Below, one piece after another: positions 48,001 through 54,914 of a stretch of 64,000 nt of DNA. Position numbers and translations under genes: made by a program. The stretch lies in the NCBI RefSeq assembly GCF_001077815.2, contig NZ_CP011310.1:2914001-2978000 (forward strand). Reading direction: 5' to 3'. Numbering within the stretch: position 1 is the stretch's first letter; the number at the start of each line of letters is the position of its first letter. This DNA comes from Aurantiacibacter atlanticus. Its GTDB lineage: Bacteria > Pseudomonadota > Alphaproteobacteria > Sphingomonadales > Sphingomonadaceae. A model generated the notes under the pieces. It was not told the origin of the DNA and did not search any database. It was given only the letters and a program-made list of their open reading frames with translations.

Positions 48001-50307
48001 TACTATATCAGTGAACAATTGCCATCCCGGGGCAAGCACGACCAGCGCGGTCCAGAACCAAGGGCTGCCGGGGAGCAAGAACCAACCCGCCAATGCCAAG
48101 ATCAGCAAGCCAGGCGCGACCAGACTACGGCGCAGATTGTCGAGAATTTTCCAGCGGTCTATCCCGCTGATCGGATTGCGCAATCTGGTGTCATCCGACC
48201 CGGGGACAAACGGCCATAGCCAAGCGAGCAATTGCCAGTCGCCCCTGATCCAGCGATGCAGGCGGCGGGCATATGCTGGGTAACTGGCCGGAAAATTCTC
48301 ATATAATACGATATCTGTGGCCAGCGCCGCACGGCCATGTGCCCCCTCAAACAGATCATGGCTGAGAATGCGATTTTCCGGCACGCGTCCATCCACGGCA
48401 GCATGAAAGGCACGGACATCATAAATCCCCTTGCCCACGAAGATGCCTGCACCGAACAAATCCTGATACACGTCGGACACGGCCCGGCTGTAAATATCGA
48501 TGGCAGTGTCACCGGTAAACAGCCGGGCAAACAGACTGCGGATGCCCGCTTGCGGCGATATTTCGACCCGTGGCTGGACCAGCGCATAGCCGCGCGTTAC
48601 TCGGCCCGCCTCACCGTCTATCCGGGCGCGATTGAGCGAGTGGGCGATCGTACCGACGAGCCGCGCGACCGACCCAGGAGGAAGTAACGTGTCTGCATCG
48701 ACCGTCACGACGTAACGAATAGCGCTAAATGCTGTGCTGTTGCCCTCATGCACAGAAAAGCCGGACCAATCACCATCCACCAGCAGACGGTTGAACTGCT
48801 CAAGTTTGCCGCGCTTGCGTTCCCAGGCCATCCAGCAACCCTCGCCCGGATTATATTTGCGAGCGCGCAACAGCAGATGAAACGGCTTATGTCCTGCGCC
48901 GCCGCCATGTCGCCGATTAAGTGAGCGGATGGCCGCCACCAGCGCGTGGGTGATGGCGTCATCATCCGGCATTTTTTCTTCCGGCGCATCTGCCAGATCC
49001 GCCAATAAAGCCACATGGACAAGCGGATCGACATTGGCGAGCCAATGCGTTTCCAGCTGCTGGGCAAGACTGGCGACCTCCTGCTTTGAGGCAATCAACA
49101 CCGGCACAACCACGAAACTGTCCGCGCCCTCCGGCAGGCAATTCCGGTAATCCAGCTTGGGCAAAACGCTGGGCGGCAGCAAGCGCGTTATCGCCCAGTG
49201 AACGACTGTAATTGCCAAAACAGAGGCAGGCACCACGCTGACCACCATCGCTCCCAGCCAGCCAGCAAAATTGGCACCTTCCAACGCCAGATATAGCGCG
49301 GGCAAGATCAAGGCACCGACGCCCGCCAGAAAAATAGCGGCAGTGTAGAAACGACCGGGCCTGTTCATGACTGACCGGCGAAGCTGCTGGCGAAAGCTGA
49401 GCGAGGTTTCCAGATCTCTTTCCAGTTGACCGCGCCCGCGATCGACCAGCCAGTAGCCGACATGGCGACCGACATCATCGACCCCGGCCGCACGCGCTCG
49501 CAGGATCGCCGCATCAGCGACTTCACATTCATCGCTGCTACTCGCCCGGGCGATTTCCTCAACTGCAGTTCGATACGCATCCCGCGTTTCGAAATCCATT
49601 TGCGGGTAATCAGCGGAGGGATCGCGGCCTAGCGCTGCCTCCACCAGACTGACCTGATCGAAGAAATCCTCCCACGGAATTGTCGCAACAATTCCAAGAT
49701 TGGAAATAGACCGCGCGGTCCGTTCACTAGGATCGAGCGAGTGGATATCATGAGAGGCGTCAGCCGAGACAAATGGCAGGGTGATCGATCCACCGAGCAG
49801 CGGCGTTAGCGCGGCGACCAATATCTCCACGCAGGCGATCCGCAGCATGGTTGGAAACGCCCATAATTCGGCAATCGTCAGCGGAAGGTGCTGTTGGTAG
49901 GCCTGCACAAACCGGACTGCTCCGGCGAGTGATATCTGAAGATGGCTTGCCAGTACATATTCATGGGCGATTGCATAAACGCGCGGTAGGCCGGTCTGCT
50001 CTTCCTCGTCCTCCTCCTTCGCCAATCCGGGCAATTGAACGTAGAAGCTCTTCGGTAAATCGTTACGAATCTGGCGCAAAGCACGGTGCACCTGGTAATC
50101 ATTATCGAGTAGCCATTCAGCAGCTTTGCTGGCCTCTGGAGGCGGATCGACACACGCTTGGCGAACATCGCTGAGCCAGCGTTGCACCGCCTTTACATGG
50201 GCCCATGCCGGGACCGGGTCCGGTGACGCAGTGCCGAGCCGGTGCCCAGCGGCCAGTTCATGCGCGCGGAACTCAATCGGCGCTTCAGGGCTAATGTCCG
50301 CGTTCAC
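42073..50307 (-). CDS. ndvB: Cyclic beta-1,2-glucan synthase
   Basis: A giant inner-membrane enzyme of 2744 residues, close to NdvB/Cgs of rhizobia and Brucella (about 2830). It makes cyclic beta-1,2-glucans from UDP-glucose for the periplasm. Visible parts: a soluble N-terminus, two helices near 325-380, a GT84 glycosyltransferase with VDADTLLPPGS and HRWIRGDWQLL, further helices near 750-900, and a C-terminal GH94 phosphorylase-like region with TGDWNDGMDRVG, which sets ring size. The NdvA exporter is not in the window. It overlaps the stress-protein gene and ppsA by 4 bases each; such glucans protect in low-osmolarity medium and may also store carbon. Confidence 0.92.
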   Translation of the reverse strand: MNADISPEAPIEFRAHELAAGHRLGTASPDPVPAWAHVKAVQRWLSDVRQACVDPPPEASKAAEWLLDNDYQVHRALRQIRNDLPKSFYVQLPGLAKEEDEEEQTGLPRVYAIAHEYVLASHLQISLAGAVRFVQAYQQHLPLTIAELWAFPTMLRIACVEILVAALTPLLGGSITLPFVSADASHDIHSLDPSERTARSISNLGIVATIPWEDFFDQVSLVEAALGRDPSADYPQMDFETRDAYRTAVEEIARASSSDECEVADAAILRARAAGVDDVGRHVGYWLVDRGRGQLERDLETSLSFRQQLRRSVMNRPGRFYTAAIFLAGVGALILPALYLALEGANFAGWLGAMVVSVVPASVLAITVVHWAITRLLPPSVLPKLDYRNCLPEGADSFVVVPVLIASKQEVASLAQQLETHWLANVDPLVHVALLADLADAPEEKMPDDDAITHALVAAIRSLNRRHGGGAGHKPFHLLLRARKYNPGEGCWMAWERKRGKLEQFNRLLVDGDWSGFSVHEGNSTAFSAIRYVVTVDADTLLPPGSVARLVGTIAHSLNRARIDGEAGRVTRGYALVQPRVEISPQAGIRSLFARLFTGDTAIDIYSRAVSDVYQDLFGAGIFVGKGIYDVRAFHAAVDGRVPENRILSHDLFEGAHGRAALATDIVLYENFPASYPAYARRLHRWIRGDWQLLAWLWPFVPGSDDTRLRNPISGIDRWKILDNLRRSLVAPGLLILALAGWFLLPGSPWFWTALVVLAPGWQLFTDIVSGLTRGRRVGASHGLLARLTDQAGRWLQAIVYLLNEALLSLHAISITLWRNLVSHKHLLEWTAAAHVATNMEQRSPRASVWREMWLGSVIAAGITAALILIRPGALPAAIPLLVAWMGAPEFALFSGRLRRSKAIPLGEGDTDYLRLLARRTWYYFESFAGPEDNWLPPDNYQGPPHEEIGHRTSPTNIGMLLQSTASAWDMGYVGRAELAARGRNVFDAMARLERYRGHFLNWYETRHLRPLEPRYISTVDSGNLAVSLIAYAETLREAAAFSEIETQRWDGLNDLLDLLDQAAIQWGDAASLREQIAAIREMLFTAEDDGERLASLSWIRKSAMAAIAEEVEHIAESVGDAAPEDFRDLFAWFDRLRHHVDEMHRDQFPADGLEQELLALADDAVEIAWSMDFSWLYDHERRLFFIGHNVSTSRIDTHHYDLLASEARLASFFAIAKGDVPVEHWFHLERPVTKAPGGLSLLSWNGSMFEYLMPRLLLRGEPETLLGESERVAVEIQRRHGLKLGLPWGVSESAYAERDPEHRYRYQAFGTPGLGLKRGLSRDRVIAPYASALALAVAPGYATANLRRLSALGAEGRFGMWEALDFTPERAPANASFTPVIAYMAHHQGMMLCAIANLLTQDAMVERFARDPQVRLVSLLLSERVPHEIPPEIERLEALDNSESGVQIGQIAPWQPADTHFPQVQVLGNGRLSSWIAESGGGTLRWQGQSITRFVPDATRDAEGLWLYIQDLESGAFWSGARQPTGAIPDEYRAVFQPHMAEFHRRDHGIDLRMEICVGSGDDLEIRRVTLINETGVPRTLRLTSYAEVVLAPPLDDERHPAFSKLFTGGVYIPRIGGLLFTRRPRKPHETPATMVQFAIDGAGPIEGLRYEVDRRAFIGRGRTLRDPVGAAQPLGGSTGWTLDPIAALQHDITLKPGEQRIFCVVTAVAATSSAALEIAARHATLSAMEWVIGDAAAESARTVGRARVKPEDLPALQSLGSLLIYPHKALRADSAHIRANTLGQGALWGLALSGDLPILLLRTDSAEGDMVPLLASAHQLWRRTGLPVDLVILQVSGSTYAEPMRGELHELLREVGASEMLGRNGGIHLLFADQSGPDQIRLLEAMAWAILDDDAGALEDQLARASHPASLPPPIFPSLAYSPATDEPPSQTRPTGLQFGNGYGGFSLDGREYIIQLEAGQTTPAPWANVLANDWFGTLVTEAGGGFTWSVNSGENRLTSWTNDPVSDRPVETLYLRDEETAAVWTVTPAPAGQEAPCDIRYGAGYSQWRRSSHEIEQEQRVFVAPDAPVKLVRLRLTNMDRRHRRLTATYYAEWLLGSLPSIARRHVACRFDPASQLLLATSPWNADFAGRTAFLTATNDAHGFTTDRSEFLGREGGQAAPAALGRWGLGSAEVAGADACAAYQVHLDLAPEESIEVTFILGDAANEAEAIALAAQWRDDAAISNAETALTQKWDDLLGCITVDTPDPAFDMMINRWLIYQSLSSRVMARTGFYQASGAIGFRDQLQDVLALLPFDPARARRHILICAAHQFEEGDVLHWWHPPSDRGVRTRFSDDLLWLPYAAATYVRATGDLTILEEVVPFLSAPLLKEEEDDRYGQFEQCEAREPLIEHCERALERIQLGAHGLPLMGTGDWNDGMDRVGAEGRGESLWLAWFACVTAELLADLEHRMGRDREADHWTQQAGMLRRNVEESGWDGAWYRRAYDDAGHPLGSAKEAECRIDSISQSWSVFAGADPARVQEAVEAAKRELIDPDAALARLLWPPFNTGPRDPGYIKAYPPGLRENGGQYSHAAAWLGLALAQTGDADGALDVFHMICPVHRAATQEGAELYRIEPYVVPGDIAAAEPHRGKGGWSWYTGAASWAWRLGVEGLLGLTMHDGNVCIAPSLPTDWPGYNATLRRGNASIAVQVERSQDSLDTQVEVDGVPFAREAIAFPAEGETRNVLVRIGQKTLTRAGAPA

Positions 50308-51347
50308 TCTTCAAAGCGGAAGACAGAGTCATTGCGGCTGCCAGTCGGATCGGAACCAAAACTGCATCGGATATTTGGCCGTACAATCAGCAGCGGGACC
50401 GGAGCATGACCGGCAAGATATTCCGCGACACTGCCAACTGCTACATCTTCCATTCCGGTGTTGCCGTGTGACGCCATGACGATAAGATCGACCTGCTCTT
50501 CTATGGCGCGGTCGCGAAGCATCGAGCGAGGATCGCCCGGACCACAGATAATTGTCTTGACCTCAACCCCATCCTCAAGGCTGCGACGGCGCAATTGCTC
50601 CAGATGGTGGATGCCATTGCGTTTGTTGTGACGATCGATCTGCGCACGCAATTGCTCGACTTGCGGCGCGCGGGATGCGCCGACCACTTCCAATTGTGGC
50701 ACTATGTGCACCAGCACGAGATCAGCTGCGTGAGTGCGCGCGATACGGCGGGCTATGGGGAGTACGCTGTCCGCCCTGGCTGACCCATCGATAGGAACCA
50801 TGATCCGGCAGTAACTACCCTTGTGGGGCTGGCCAGGCGGAACCAGCAATAACGAATGTTCTGCACGGTCGAGCAAAGCCTGGGCGGTTGACCCCAAACC
50901 CTTGCCCCGGTCGCTCTTGCGTCGACCCATGACTAGCATCGTCGCACCATGATCCTGCGCCCAATCCGATAATTCTTCCGCCGGAACACCGGCGAGCAGC
51001 ACGCTGTTCGCCGCTACTTTTGCCTCTTCCTCCTGATCTGCGAATCTGCGCAAATTTTCGCTTTGCGTTCGACGGTGCAATTGCCATTCGATGGGGTCTG
51101 CCGGGGACGCTAAGTGCGTCGGCGCTTCGATCACGCGCGCAAAGGTTATTTCCAGCCCAAGGCTATAGGCGATGGCCAGGGCTTGTGACGATACGGCATT
51201 AGCCTGTTCTCCGTCATCGACGCAGGCGACGAGCCGCGGGGTAGAATGATCGGGCTTCGCAGTACCAAATTGTCCGGACGAATGATGTCGAACCGGGCGC
51301 ATTGGCGGCCGTGGCTGAGAGAGATATCTGAATTGGCTTCTGACCAC
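50304..51347 (-). CDS. Universal stress protein with two UspA domains
   Basis: A 347-residue protein with a 35-residue basic leader, then two Usp domains (about 38-165 and 172-335). The first has LVACVDDG and ends in VMGRRKSDRGKGLGSTAQALLDRA; the second has IMVPIDGSARAD and VMASHGNTGMEDVAVGSVAEYLAGHAPVPLLIVRP, the ATP-binding G-2x-G-9x-G pattern. The GTG start is set by a full AAGGAGGT ribosome-binding site 5 bases upstream and a stop in frame at about 51385. It heads the Usp-ndvB-ppsA-pfkB operon. A hairpin that can pair with the ribosome-binding site lies directly upstream. Confidence 0.88.
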   Translation of the reverse strand: MVRSQFRYLSQPRPPMRPVRHHSSGQFGTAKPDHSTPRLVACVDDGEQANAVSSQALAIAYSLGLEITFARVIEAPTHLASPADPIEWQLHRRTQSENLRRFADQEEEAKVAANSVLLAGVPAEELSDWAQDHGATMLVMGRRKSDRGKGLGSTAQALLDRAEHSLLLVPPGQPHKGSYCRIMVPIDGSARADSVLPIARRIARTHAADLVLVHIVPQLEVVGASRAPQVEQLRAQIDRHNKRNGIHHLEQLRRRSLEDGVEVKTIICGPGDPRSMLRDRAIEEQVDLIVMASHGNTGMEDVAVGSVAEYLAGHAPVPLLIVRPNIRCSFGSDPTGSRNDSVFRFEE

Positions 51348-51351
51348 TGCG

Positions 51352-51391
51352 ACCTCCTTGAAGGATGCGAAGGAAGCGATTCTCCTTCAAG
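51352..51391 (-). promoter_or_regulatory. 5'-UTR hairpin able to mask the ribosome-binding site of the Usp operon
   Basis: In the transcript, CTTGAAGGA (51391-51383) pairs perfectly with TCCTTCAAG (51365-51357) across 17 bases. The 3' arm ends in AAG, the first bases of AAGGAGGT, so the closed stem touches and partly buries the site. Inside the loop lies another TCCTTC that can pair with the same upstream GAAGGA, giving a competing hairpin that would leave the site free. This suggests an RNA thermometer or another translational switch. No known riboswitch class is recognised. Confidence 0.5.
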
Positions 51392-51490
51392 CCTTTCAAG
51401 AATGCCGCGCGCGAGGTGCTGTCCCATATAAGGAACCCTCCGTAGAAGATGTGCAAACGGCCGAAGGGAAGGGACAGTCGAGGGAAGGCG

Positions 51491-51664
51491 TCAGCTGCCG
51501 TGAGAACATGTATTGCCAGATGGCAAATCGATCTGCTTTGCCTTTTCCTCGCGCAGCAATTGCATGAGGGTCGCGCGTTTATTGGCATCCTTTTCGGAAG
51601 CTAATAGCCGCTTGAAGCGCTCCATATTGCGCTGCACGACAAATTGATCATCATCGCTCGACAC
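51491..51664 (-). CDS. Small hypothetical protein (57 aa), RNxxRF family-like
   Basis: A short frame, VSSDDDQFVVQRNMERFKRL onward, followed by an Arg/Lys/Glu-rich helix (NKRATLMQLLREEKAKQ) and a Cys/His-containing tail. It resembles small helical proteins common in alphaproteobacteria that share RNxxRFxxLL and RATLxxLLxEE patterns; no function is known to me. GTG at 51664 is chosen because GAGG lies 7 bases upstream; GTG at 51670 is the alternative. It lies 143 bases upstream of the stress-protein gene in the same direction and may open its transcript. Confidence 0.6.
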   Translation of the reverse strand: MSSDDDQFVVQRNMERFKRLLASEKDANKRATLMQLLREEKAKQIDLPSGNTCSHGS

Positions 51665-51832
51665 TCTCACACCTCGAATCGATAATCTGCTCGAATCCGA
51701 GATTTAACTATGAAGAAACCACCACGCAACAAAAGCCGAAGTGCCCCATCAAGCGGTATCGACAACCCACTGGTTCTGTAGGGATTTTATTGTCTGTGTC
51801 AGACGGTTCCTGCCTCAGATGGTGTCCAAGAT

Positions 51833-53335
51833 TTATAACCCTCGCTTGGCTAACCGGCTTGCGCAAGCTCGCCCGCGTTTCAAAACTTCATTTCGGTCGT
51901 GGCCAAGGATCAGCAGATCAAATGCACCGTCTGCTAGCTTGCCGGGGGAAAGCAGCACTGCTCCGGCTCCTTCGCCGGCAGCAGTAAACAATTCGGGTTC
52001 ACACACAGTTAGAAACTGGCCCATCGTAAGTCCCGGCCTGCCGACGATCTGTTGTTCTGTGACGAGCATGGACCGGCTATTCCAATCACCCAGCAGACGG
52101 TTCATCAAACACATCGGGATCGACACACCGCCCCACCGCCCATTGCATTCGACCCAATGCAGGCACGGCGCCATTGCGCCATTGTCTAACAGCACCGCGT
52201 CAAAACTGCATCGCCCGAAATATCCCAGTCTCTGAAACAGAAGACCTAATCTTGCGGCGCCCTCCACAACTATGTCCCGCACATCTTTGGGCAAGTCGCT
52301 TGGCACTGCCCCAGTGAAGCGGGCATTGGAGTTGGCAGTAATCTGGTCGAAGACGCCCTCCACAATTGGTGAGCCGTCTTCTGGATACGGAATCCATAAT
52401 TGTGCCGATAGGGTAGCTTTTATCGGCGCCTCCCACGCAGTGACTTGCAGTGGAAAAGGGTTTTTCCATCCTGCACGATCAATCATATCAACCAATCTGC
52501 CCGACATCTCTGCGGCTGGCATTCCTGAAAACTCGGGATTATTTAGCACGAGATTACCGAGTGAGGCAGCACTATGCGAGAGCTTGATAGCCACCCGGCG
52601 GTGTTCTCGCATGAAGCGGCGCAAATAGCCGATCAGTGCGGCCATCCCATACACCGCTCGGCTATGAGGAACGGCTTCCTCGCCGAGCAGTTTTGCGGCC
52701 CACCGGGCAAACCACAATTTGTCGTTCACCGCACGCATCAGCGCAGGCGCAGGACCAGCGAGGCGGACGGGCACCCCCGCCTGCTGTGCAATTTCGCCAG
52801 CTAGCCGCCAGATTGCGCCAGTGGCCATATAGGGGATCACATTCAGGCCGCCGGCATGCTGCGCCCGCTTCACAGCGCGTGCAATCAGATGCCGATCATT
52901 CAGGCAAGCATCGGCGAGCGATTGCACAGGATCCGCCAATGGCGGTGCTATCACCTCGACACGGCCCAGCCCAAGCCAGTCCCGGCAATAGGCCTCGAAC
53001 GCAGGATAGCGCTTCCCGTAGACCGCCAGCAGATCGCCCTCGCCGGCTAGCAACAAGGCGCGGTAGCTATGGTGGGCATCTGCGCCCCTTTCATGGGCGA
53101 GTTGAATGCCGCTATGATCCTCAACCAAGAGGGCGGGCGCATCAATCAAACCGCTGGAGAGATTTTCGGAGAAGTTCGGAGCGTGGCACAACCGGGGAGA
53201 CTCCGTCTGAATTTGCCGCGCCAGATGGGCTATCCTTATCCGTTCTTCCGGTGGCAGCTTTACCCGGTGATGTACCACAATCGGCAAACGGAATTGCTGG
53301 CCCGTTTTTCCGGCCAGATCGGGGGCGATGTTCAC
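51833..53335 (-). CDS. ATP-grasp-like ligase of unknown substrate, coupled to a hemerythrin
   Basis: 500 residues. The N-terminal 150 (LPIVVHHRVKLPPEERIRIA..) contain no family I know well; the middle and C-terminal parts look like an ATP-grasp fold: an AIKLSHSAASLGN strand with a Lys and small-residue loop near 265, and FGRCSFDAVL followed by HWVECNGRWGG near 390-410, the E-x-N-x-R metal-binding pattern. The layout recalls pre-ATP-grasp peptide ligases of the PGM1 type, which join a carboxylate to an amine. GTG at 53335 overlaps the hemerythrin stop (GTGA); an upstream TTG or CTG-type start would overlap more. Substrate unknown. Confidence 0.6.
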   Translation of the reverse strand: MNIAPDLAGKTGQQFRLPIVVHHRVKLPPEERIRIAHLARQIQTESPRLCHAPNFSENLSSGLIDAPALLVEDHSGIQLAHERGADAHHSYRALLLAGEGDLLAVYGKRYPAFEAYCRDWLGLGRVEVIAPPLADPVQSLADACLNDRHLIARAVKRAQHAGGLNVIPYMATGAIWRLAGEIAQQAGVPVRLAGPAPALMRAVNDKLWFARWAAKLLGEEAVPHSRAVYGMAALIGYLRRFMREHRRVAIKLSHSAASLGNLVLNNPEFSGMPAAEMSGRLVDMIDRAGWKNPFPLQVTAWEAPIKATLSAQLWIPYPEDGSPIVEGVFDQITANSNARFTGAVPSDLPKDVRDIVVEGAARLGLLFQRLGYFGRCSFDAVLLDNGAMAPCLHWVECNGRWGGVSIPMCLMNRLLGDWNSRSMLVTEQQIVGRPGLTMGQFLTVCEPELFTAAGEGAGAVLLSPGKLADGAFDLLILGHDRNEVLKRGRACASRLAKRGL

Positions 53336-53820
53336 GGGACTGTGTCCGCTGTCAGCGCAGTCCAGCAAATCCCCTCTGCGCGCAACGCATCGAGCTGCGC
53401 CAGCAGTTCACCTTGTTCGGCTTCTGGAATGCGCCCCATCGCGCCAAACAGTTCGCCACATTCGGCAACATGTTTTTCCATCAATTCTATATCGCGGAGC
53501 AAGGCCCGCACCAAAGCGCTATCGGGCCACGCTGCATCTGGCAGGGAGAGGACCTTACACAAGGCTGCCTGACCGATCCGGTGTTCCATATAAAGCCGGT
53601 CAACTTCCTCATCACCGATCAGCGAGCGCATTCGTGGATAAAAATGCTGCTCTTCGAAGGCGATATGCGGCCCGACAGCATGGTTCAGCCGGTCAGCAAT
53701 GCGCTTTGCTGACAAGATGTCACGGGCCCGCAAGGCGGCGCCCAGTTGATGCAACCCGCGGCCCAAGACAACGTGATCACGTTTGAAAGCGGCTAACAAC
53801 TGCTTGACCGGCTCGGTCAT
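53332..53820 (-). CDS. Hemerythrin-like (HHE domain) protein
   Basis: A 162-residue four-helix protein with iron-ligand-type residues in helix order: His15 in KRDHVVLGRGLHQLG, His47 and His51 followed by EEQHFYPRM, MEHRIGQ, and EKHVAECGELF. Such proteins bind a di-iron site and sense or handle oxygen, nitric oxide or peroxide. ATG at 53820 is set by GGAGGAG 4 bases upstream. It is the first gene before the ATP-grasp ligase, whose start overlaps its stop, and is divergent from a glutamine amidotransferase 59 bases away. Confidence 0.82.
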   Translation of the reverse strand: MTEPVKQLLAAFKRDHVVLGRGLHQLGAALRARDILSAKRIADRLNHAVGPHIAFEEQHFYPRMRSLIGDEEVDRLYMEHRIGQAALCKVLSLPDAAWPDSALVRALLRDIELMEKHVAECGELFGAMGRIPEAEQGELLAQLDALRAEGICWTALTADTVP

Positions 53821-53879
53821 TGTACTCCTCCGGAACATTGCGGATATGGCGCGCGGTCAGCAGGCGTAAACTTGCTCTC

Positions 53880-54716
53880 ATGTGCCGCTTGTATGGATTT
53901 CGCGCGAGTGAGGCGACCAAGGTCGAATGCACGCTGGTGCATGCGCAAAATGCCCTGATGGTACAGAGCCAGTCTGACCAGGCAGGCAAATCGCACGCGA
54001 ATGGCTGGGGCATGGTATCTTTTGACGGACGTGTCCCGCATGTGGAGCGGCAGGCGTGGGCGGCCTATCATGGCGAACATTTTCGCCGGGCGGCAGGAAG
54101 GATATACGCGAAACAAGTGCTTGCCCATGTTCGCCGGGCGACGGTTGGTGAGCCAACGCTGGCTAACACGCATCCGTTTCTTGATGGCGGCTGGGCGCTC
54201 ATTCATAATGGCACGATCCCTAATCTCGATCGGGTCCGTCCGCTTTTGCTGGCGCAGCTTCCAGAACATCGCCGCGCGGCGATCACCGGCGACACCGATA
54301 GCGAGCATGTGCTGCAATTGCTGCGCGCGATGCAGGATCGCCAGCCCGCCAGACCATCGCTGGATATCCTTGACGCCATGATCGGAATGATCGCCAGATG
54401 GTGTCACGAGATAGATCCGAGCGCGCGACTGGGCCTTAATTTGCTGGTTACCGATGGACGCCAGATGATCGGTAGTTGTCTCGGCAGACCGCTGCATTTC
54501 GTCGAGCGGCGCGGGGTGCATGATTGCGAGATATGCGGCTTCCCGCATATCCACCACAAACCCCGGCATGCCTATCGGGCGGTAGTGATCGCGTCGGAGC
54601 CAATCAGCCATGAAGAGTGGCACGAAGTGCCCGACGGCTCGGTCTACCGCATCGATCCTGATTACCGACTCGAGCTTCGCTCGTTTGCCCTCGGCAATGA
54701 GCGAAGCTCGGGTTGA
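53880..54716 (+). CDS. Class II glutamine amidotransferase, YafJ-like
   Basis: A 278-residue protein whose ATG at 53880 is followed by Cys2 (MCRLYGF), the N-terminal nucleophile of class II amidotransferases. The glutamine-binding residues lie in HVRRATVGEPTLANTHPF and the oxyanion HNGTI. It has no synthase domain, as in E. coli YafJ, whose role is unclear. A frame open 60 bases further left must be ignored because the Cys has to be residue 2. Divergent from the hemerythrin gene and near an ATP-grasp ligase, it could supply ammonia or act on a gamma-glutamyl compound; this is inference. Confidence 0.83.
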   Translation: MCRLYGFRASEATKVECTLVHAQNALMVQSQSDQAGKSHANGWGMVSFDGRVPHVERQAWAAYHGEHFRRAAGRIYAKQVLAHVRRATVGEPTLANTHPFLDGGWALIHNGTIPNLDRVRPLLLAQLPEHRRAAITGDTDSEHVLQLLRAMQDRQPARPSLDILDAMIGMIARWCHEIDPSARLGLNLLVTDGRQMIGSCLGRPLHFVERRGVHDCEICGFPHIHHKPRHAYRAVVIASEPISHEEWHEVPDGSVYRIDPDYRLELRSFALGNERSSG

Positions 54717-54914
54717 AATTATACACCATGGGCTCTGCATAGATTGATGGTCCTTGGGCATCGTGGCGAGCATCAGCTTACGCAGCACAGCACCCCCCGG
54801 CATTAAGTAGACTTCCGGAACACTACGGATAGCGGTTTGGCGGAGATCAAGCCGATCATAGGTTGCAATGGCACACCCGGCTCCAATTCAATCCCGCACG
54901 CCGCCAGGCAGAAT

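Noticed and set aside
51146..51427. 93-codon frame beginning just before the Usp start, with a GGAGGG site
   Set aside because: It overlaps 200 bases of the Usp gene in another frame and shows no family features. A translated leader cannot be excluded, but support is thin.
53817..54803. 328-codon minus-strand frame over the amidotransferase gene
   Set aside because: The plus-strand frame has the class II amidotransferase motifs with Cys2; the opposite frame has none and would overlap the hemerythrin gene.
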